DNA of 64,000 bases, from assembly GCA_023105745.1 (NCBI GenBank), contig JALGQZ010000005.1, forward strand, positions 65,132,019-65,196,018, written 5' to 3'. The notes beneath the pieces are model-generated. The model saw nothing but the letters and a program-made list of their open reading frames with translations, was not told where the DNA came from and ran no database searches. Positions 57,411 to 64,000 of this stretch are shown here, one piece after another (positions within the stretch are counted from its first letter, which is position 1; the number at the start of each line of letters is the position of its first letter). The position numbers and the translations under genes were made by a program. The stretch is from Austropuccinia psidii. Its lineage: Eukaryota; Basidiomycota; Pucciniomycetes; Pucciniales; Sphaerophragmiaceae.

Positions 57411-57640
57411 TTGATAAAAAGTTTAAATAGATTCAATTCGTCTCTAATTAACACTCAATTCGAATATAAAGCTGGAACTTATCTTTTGAAATCCATTAAA
57501 ATAAGCTCTAACCCTCCACTAATCTTGTGGTATTGGGAAATTAAAGAGCATTGTTCAGGCCACTATAGCTCAAATTTTAGATTTCAAAGACAAATAAACC
57601 ATTGTTCTTTTCTGTTTTGATCTATCTTCTTTACATTTAT
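57411..57640 (+). pseudogene. Possible hAT transposase C-terminal remnant
   Basis: The frame reads RFNSSLINTQFEYKAGTYLL, then LILWYWEIKEHCSGHYSSNF. This resembles the WW-containing dimerisation region of hAT transposases near their C-terminus. The remainder of a transposase cannot be followed upstream because of stops, and no terminal inverted repeats or 8-bp duplications were found. The similarity is from memory and short. Confidence 0.3.
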
Positions 57641-60600
57641 CTCTGCCATCCCTTTTCCCTTTCTCATAATATTAATTCTTCGAAATATGTTTCAAAACAT
57701 AACTTACTCTTTATTTCAGCCCCTAATTATCTAATTTGTATTTTGGTAACATATATTCATCCAATATAATTAAAGCTTCCAGGAACTTAAGAAAAAAGAG
57801 AATAAATCAAAATACTTTCATAAAGAATATATAAAAATCATTAATAATAAATCAAAGAGTTTCAACTGTAGAGTCAACAAACACTTGGAGAAATTTTTAT
57901 CTTTTTTAACTAATCCATCAATCAAAATAATTTCAATTTAATTATGATATAGTAAAACATTTATTCTTCAAAAATAAAGTATTAGTCTTCTATTCTTAAG
58001 AAAAATATTCAACTTATTTGGATAGATTTATTTACTCTATCTCTGAAATATCTTTATCTGTATAAAGATTTTTTTAATTTCTTTCTCAGCACATATCTCA
58101 ATATACATAATTTTTTCTAAGTGCTAAAAATAACTCAGCTATTATTTCTGGACTCATGTATAAATTAGGATTTAGAAAATAATCAATAAAAAATGATATT
58201 TTTTTGAAAATATAGAGTTAATTCTAATATAAGAAATGATATATAGAAATTTATCAAATTACAACAGAAATTATCAATACTTCAAAATTTCTGAGGTCAC
58301 AATTTTCAACTTATTTCATAAAATTCCTTGATTGATATTATAAATAAATTTCAAAAATCAAAAGTTCCATCACTAATTCACCAAAAAAATTGATTGAGAG
58401 AATGAACCATCAAATTTTACATCAAAATTAACCTTCAATTTAAAAAAATTCTTCAATTCTCCACATAAATATGGAGATTTAAATCCTTTTACCTTTTTAA
58501 TTTTGTTACAAAAAAATTAAAGCCACTTGGAAACTAGTTGAAAGAAACTTCCAAGTTAAAATAAGTGATTTTTTATTTCCTTATGAATAATTTGAATTTG
58601 AATTTTGAAAATTTTGATGGTGCAGTGAAAATACTTTGGATAGCTTTGAAATATCGAACCTTAACATCCATAAATTATGGAATTAATACTTTCTTAGGAC
58701 TCTAAAATAAGCTTTCTTTTGAAAAAATTCTATATCTTAAAAATTTAATAGTTATGAGATCAGTCAGGAAAGCCAAAGTGAACTAAAATAAAATTCTTGT
58801 TGACCTCAAAAAAAAGCTGTACAGAAACATAACATCTAAAAATAAAGTTCATAAGCAACGCTATATTTTCAGAAAGAAGAGAAAAAAATACTTTTTTTTT
58901 GAAATAAAAATTGTGAATTTCCATCAAATGCTTCCTTTTAACTAAATGGTATTATAGTTCCATCCAAAAATCTAGAGGATACAGGTAGTACCTCCATTTG
59001 AATTACCTGATCCCTTTCAAGACTTGATTTCTAGTTTGGTCAGGATATCAATATATCCCCATTTCAAAAGATTGCGGTATATAAGGATACTATTCTATAG
59101 GATAATCCAAATATATCTTCCATTCATTGAGTTGAGTCCCAGTTACAGCTTTCGCCAAGGTGGCAAAGGCCCACTTCCATTCATAATAAAGGTTCTCAGT
59201 TTGAATATGCTTAATTTTTCTGGAAAATCTCGAGATTCTCAATAATATTTGGAAGGACAGGGAATGAATCTGATTTTTTTTAAGAGAATTACTTAAAGTT
59301 AATATCAAAAATAGAAAAAAGATCATCCTTTTCATAAATTGGTCAGTGATTCCTGAATTATTGTGAAATAAGATAGAACCTTTCATATAGATCCTTTAAC
59401 AGTAAAAGGTGACCCTCAAGGCCATAATAATCATTTTGTGTTGGATATATTTCCTGAATCGCATCAATATATCGGAACAAATTTTAACACTTTGTTTAAA
59501 TGTTAATTTTTTTTTGTCTGACTTAATTAAAAGCTTGATAGCTCCTATACAAAATATAAAATAATTATTCGAATTTTCAATGAAAATTTGAGATTTTAAA
59601 ACCACCTTTTTGGAATGAAATTAGCTTTACAACATACCGGACCATGGACTGGTATTTTTCAAAAAAATATGTTTTTTGATGAAAAATTTGTGATTTTTGT
59701 GGGAATGTAGTATATTCCTTTTTTAAACCATTATTTGGATATCTTTGAAACCCCTTATTGTGAAAATTAATAGAATTTGATAGTACATAAAACAGAAAAT
59801 TATTCAAATATTCTTCCTTCAATTTAAAAAAAAATTACAAGTAAAAAAACCTCAAAGCTTTATTATGATTTATTTTTAAAATCTTTCCTTAAACAGATGG
59901 ATTTATACAGAAACCTTTTTCTTGTTTTTTTTTTTCCAACAATTGGGTTGATTTTTCAAACCTCAAAACACCTTTTCAAACCATGAAGAAAAATCAAAAA
60001 AAAAAATTTTTAATCATTTGAACAAAAATCTCAATCAATATTTTCAAATTTGGAGACAATTAATTTGCTTTATATTTCTCATAATAGATCAAAGATGATG
60101 GCCTTAATCAATTAAATAATTCAAATTTTAATTTTAATTTTTTCTTTTCTATTGAAATATTTCTATAATTGTAATTGAAAATTAATCAAAAAAACTATTT
60201 TAAATAATATTAATAATTTCATTTTTTTAGTTTCTTTTAAGAATTTTGATTGAATCAATTGAATTAAATTTCTTATTTCATCTTTTAAGTTTCTTTTCTT
60301 AATAGTTCAATCTGTGAATATTTCCTTTGAAAAGTAAATTTATCATTAATTAAAATTTGGAAAAATATGTCTTATATTGAATATCTCAAGATACTGCTTG
60401 TTTTTTCCTTAAAAAAACCTCAAATTATTCTTACATAGAAAATGAAAATATCTGATATACATATTTTCATATAGCTTAGAATTGAAATAAAAAATACATT
60501 GTTAATGAAAGCATGTAAGGAAGTTGGTAAAAATGAAAGTTCTTGCATGTTTTTGCTAGAATATTATAGTTTTCAGCGAAAATTTGATAGAAACACATAT

Positions 60601-60674
60601 TAGATTCTTCTAATAATGCTTTTTTAAATCTCTTAATAATAATTTGAAAGCTATATATAAAGGAGTTTTATAAT
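57641..60674. other. AT-rich intergenic region, no gene seen
   Basis: Short open frames (59024-59245 plus, 59090-59386 minus, 59577-59822 minus) have no recognised motif and lie in low-complexity AT-rich sequence. Nothing further is supported. Confidence 0.35.
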
Positions 60675-60762
60675 GGGTGTTGTTAAGCACATGTAATTTT
60701 TTAATGAAAACCTTTAATCTCACGTGTTTTTACCAAAAAAATATATGTTTTTACCAACACCC
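60675..60762. mobile_element. Minimal 88-bp TIR element copy
   Basis: It begins GGGTGTTGTTAAGCACATGT and ends ATGTTTTTACCAACACCC, the same termini as the elements at 43249 and 46855. Almost only the terminal and subterminal repeats remain. The palindromic context is AATGGGTGTTG...CAACACCCATT. Confidence 0.65.
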
Positions 60763-60949
60763 ATTTTTATAATCATATAGATTTTCTTGGTACATGATTA
60801 AAATTTCTTGTTTATGTAAGAGTCATTATGTTAACAGTGTTATATAATTATTATTATTGAAGCCATCATAATCTGGTTAAAACAGCCAAAAAAGGATTTT
60901 AATTGCAACAATAAAAATATGCTCAATCCAAAAATAGAAAATTACACTT

Positions 60950-61400
60950 TTGCTGATAAAAGTTTACCTTTTCTATTGAAAAAATTATAATATTTACATA
61001 ATTTTTGTTATTGAAGCAATATGATTATTATTATTGAAATAATTAAAAGCTTTTTGTTGAAAAATTAAATCTATTTTTATTGATAAAATGAAATTATTTT
61101 TATTAATGAACTGACATCATTCTTATTTATAAAAAAAAAATTTCTTTTGATATAAAAGTATCCTTCTAATAGATAAAATAAAATCCTTTTTATTGATAAG
61201 GTCAAATTATTTTTATTGATAAAATAAAATTCCTGTTATTGTATAAATAAATTTCTTGTCATTAATACAATAGAACTCTTAGTATTGATAAGATGAAACT
61301 CTTTCTATTTTGACAATAAAACTCTTTTTATTATAAAAATGATAATATTATACTTTTTAATAACACTCTTTTAATTGTTTCAATAAATCTCTTGTATTTT
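60950..61400. repeat. Degenerate tandem repeat of about 30 bp
   Basis: About a dozen variants of CTTTTTATTGATAAAATGAAA follow each other, for example near 61073, 61188, 61212 and 61290. Units vary in length and sequence. No open frame runs through it. Confidence 0.55.
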
Positions 61401-63138
61401 TTTCAATGGAGCTCTGGTAATTGTTTCAACATAATGTCACAATTTTTGTAAAATTCTTGTCATTTTTTAGTACTACAGGCTGTAGCTCATCACTGAGTCT
61501 TTTTAAACATACATTATTTAATTTCCCACTAAATTTTATTTTTAATAATATTTCCCCTTAAGAAGGAATATATTGGACTTGAATATATTCATTAAGGAAC
61601 TCATTTCCCAGAATTTTCTTTGGTGAGAAATACCCTCTTTTTGAGTATAAAATTTTTCATTCCAAAAAATTCCAAAATTATTATAAGGATTTTTTTTAGG
61701 ATTCTTCACATTCTCCTTTTCCTTTAGAAAGAAATTGAAGGAAATTAATAAATTGAAAACTTTTCAATGAATTTTTGGATATTTTTGGCAATTTCCCTGA
61801 ATTTTTCAACCTAAAAAATCCAAAAATTAAAATTTTTGAAAACATTTGGTGTGCTTAGAAAGCCACTGATACCCAAAAGTTCCAAAAATAAAATAGGAAA
61901 TCTCCAAAATATTCTCCTGGGATTTTTTTGAAAAACTGAGGGTGTCTTAGGTGTTTTCACCAGAAACTTGTGTTTTTGACTAAAATTTAGTAAAAAAATT
62001 TGAAGGCTTATGTTTCTGTACTAAAGCCTGAAATGCATTCTGCAGAACCCTAAAAATATTTCTACTGTTTATTTGAAAAATAAAATTAAGTTACAGAAAA
62101 AACATACATACTCAAGCTTTTTTTTCTATTGAAAAAATATCAACAATTTTTAACTTTTCAATAAATAAATTAAAAGAAGAAAAAAAGAAAGGTTTTTAAA
62201 GGGTGAAAAATTGAAATATTATCACTTTTTGAAAAAAAACATATATATATATATATATATGAAGAGATATTATTTGCAAACAAAAAGATGACAGAAATTA
62301 GGTTAAAAAAGGAATTTACTTGTTTATTGGATTATCAAAAACAAATAAAAAATAGATAAAGATAAAAATGAAAATATTCATTGAAAAAAAACCATATTCA
62401 AAAAGAAATTCATTAAGAAATGGCAAGTACTTCAGAACATGTATTAATTATTATTATGATTATTTCTGGTAAGAAAATTAAAGGAAAATAATATGACTTA
62501 AACAAAAAAAATCATTAAGAGAAATCAATAAATATGTTTTTTTGGAAAGATATATATATATTTATATAGAAGTATTTTGAAAATATGAGAATAAGAAGAA
62601 AATGGTAAGGAGTTTTTTCCCTTGAATAAAATCATTTCATATGTAATATATATAAATATAAATAATAATAATATTAGTTTAAGCTATTATTATTATGTTA
62701 ATCAAAAACAAGACCATTATTATTTCAAAATTTACTTTTTTCTTTTTTTGGTCTGGTTTGAGAGTTATTATTACTTTTTTTCTTTTATAGAATAACAAAG
62801 AAAGTTTCTTGTTTTCTTTTTCCAAAAAAATGAAATATATATATATATATGATAATTGCAAGGAAAATATTTAATTTATTTTTTTTGTAAAAAATGAAAG
62901 AGACTCTTTTTGTGTTTCATTTTGATTTAAATAAGACCAATTTTTGTTTTATAGACTATTGAGAATTTATAAATTGTTAAGATATATATATATGAAGGAT
63001 GATGTGAAGTTTAGTTTTAATAAGTTCAATATTTACAAATGAAATTAATAAAAAAATCCAAAAAAATTTTAAAAAACAATCCACGAAAAATCCACTATAA
63101 ATCCAAAGAAAAACAAAAAAACAGTTTTGGTAAACACC
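61401..63138. other. AT-rich intergenic region with microsatellites
   Basis: No gene is seen. (AT)10 lies at 62241-62260 and (AT)8 at 62835-62850, with shorter AT runs near 62551-62566 and 62980-62992. A faint, decayed TIR-element-like stretch (GGGTGTCTTAGGTGTTTTCACC) starts near 61940. Confidence 0.4.
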
Positions 63139-63904
63139 TGTCACAGGGGCTCTTCGAAGTGAAGAGGGCCTGGCACTCAGTAAACTGGGACTCACTTATG
63201 GAGGGCTCAAGGATAGGATAAGATGAGATACACTTAAGAGTGTTAAAGATGAATTACTAGAAGAATGAATATAAGAAAAGCAGCAACAAAGAAATAAGAA
63301 TAAGAAATAGAAGAGCCAACCACAAACAAGTCCAAGTCCACTGTTTCAACCTGTCAGAATGGAAAGAGAAGGGTTAATAAGGATATGGCCACCCAACTCA
63401 TACTGTACAGGCGAAGAAAGAAAAAAGGGCAAAGACTAACTTAAGATTAAATAAATATAATACCCAAAATATAAGGATAAGAATATTCAGATAATAATAA
63501 ATCAACTAAATTAATTAACTGGGGAAAAGTCCCCAGGGGGGAGAAAGAGGGGCTGGTATATGTGAGAATCACCAGCCCTGATCCAGAGAAGAATTTTCAT
63601 GAGAATAATTGATTGTTGAATTGAGTCTGGCCAATACAGGTCCTGTACAGCTGTACAGAACCTGTACAAGAGGTGTGGTGTATTTGAGTGATCATACAGT
63701 TTCATACTGGTGTATTGAAACTGTATTGGGTGAATCCATCCTGTACAAGTATTGACAGGCTGTATTGATGTACCAAACTGTATGCATGTTTCAGAATGAA
63801 GATTGCTGAAACTGACTGCTGATGCAGATACTGGATTTGCTGATTTGAGGTGTTTGAGTGGGTGTATGAATGAATACCCTTACCCCTGATGGATGGTTGT
63901 TACA
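63139..63904 (-). repeat. 3' LTR of a third Gypsy-type element, C1
   Basis: Read on the minus strand, this 766-bp LTR begins TGTAACAACC at 63904 and ends CCCCTGTGACA at 63139. A purine tract precedes it. The terminal style matches the O LTR (TGTAACAGCC...CCCCTGTGACA), though the lengths differ. It contains the perfect palindrome CTGTACAGCTGTACAG at 63643-63658 and GCTGTACAGAACCTGTA at 63650-63666, also found in family B LTRs. No other LTR copy is in the window, so the left boundary rests on the terminal motif. Confidence 0.6.
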
Positions 63905-64000
63905 GTATCCCCCTCTTGAAACTGGTGGGCTCCTGAACACCATAATACCCTGCCACTGTTGAGTGGCATCTCAATATCCCCACATTTTTTCAAAAAATTT
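63905..64000 (-). mobile_element. C1 internal end with polypurine tract, cut by window
   Basis: On the minus strand CAAGAGGGGGA (63908-63918) plus TAC directly precede the LTR, a polypurine tract arranged as in O (GGGGGTAC then TGTAAC). The adjoining bases can be read as CSGAHQFQEGDTVT into the LTR, the kind of pol C-terminus that runs into the LTR in some chromoviruses. The body of the element lies beyond 64000. Confidence 0.5.

Overview
The window looks like an AT-rich, repeat-dense fungal chromosome, most likely from a rust fungus (Pucciniales). The large, old Ty3/Gypsy content and gene style resemble Austropuccinia psidii. This is inferred from recognised protein families and from the many short 65-130 bp GT-AG introns, not from any database match. 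Only two protein-coding host genes are well supported.

Bases 1-31026 form one nested stack of retrotransposons. The base is an old, heavily decayed Ty3/Gypsy element on the + strand ('O'). Its 5' LTR runs from before the window to about 12227, its gag-pol wreckage is split over 12871-28840, and its 3' LTR is 29567-31026. Four insertions interrupt it. A diverged minus-strand solo LTR of family A (93-11834) sits in O's 5' LTR. A full-length plus-strand family A element (A1, 1576-11595, TSD GTATT) sits inside that solo LTR. A diverged family B solo LTR (13928-15302, TSD CTCAA) sits in O's gag. A full-length minus-strand family B element (B1, 15896-25567, TSD CCAAG) sits in O's protease region. 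A further family A solo LTR lies at 32328-34075 (TSD AATTC). At the right edge, 63139-64000, is the 3' LTR and last internal bases of another minus-strand element (C1).

A1 and B1 share an unusual layout. A short spliced ORF1 comes first, and its start codon appears to be created by splicing (A|TG). A second, phase-1 intron follows at a matching place in both. A long gag-protease-RT-RNase H-integrase-chromodomain ORF2 then lies in the -1 frame relative to ORF1. A1 has two stops in ORF1 and six in ORF2. B1 is nearly intact, with one single-base frameshift in a poly-A run.

Host genes: 36564-41389 (+) is an 11-exon gene for a 1241-residue coiled-coil protein with a centrosomin N-terminal motif 1 (CM1). 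It is a probable gamma-tubulin-complex recruiter of the Mto1/ApsB/Pcp1 type. 48718-51762 (-) is a 16-exon gene for a 583-residue HyuB (hydantoinase B/5-oxoprolinase C-half) protein with no visible HyuA half. A short minus-strand frame of unknown identity lies at 47938-48230.

The rest (31027-36240, 41390-47930, 52300-63138) is AT-rich intergenic sequence. It holds a family of terminal-inverted-repeat elements (43249-44232, 46855-47686 inverted, and an 88-bp minimal copy at 60675-60762), degenerate short repeat arrays, microsatellites and faint remains of a possible hAT transposase.
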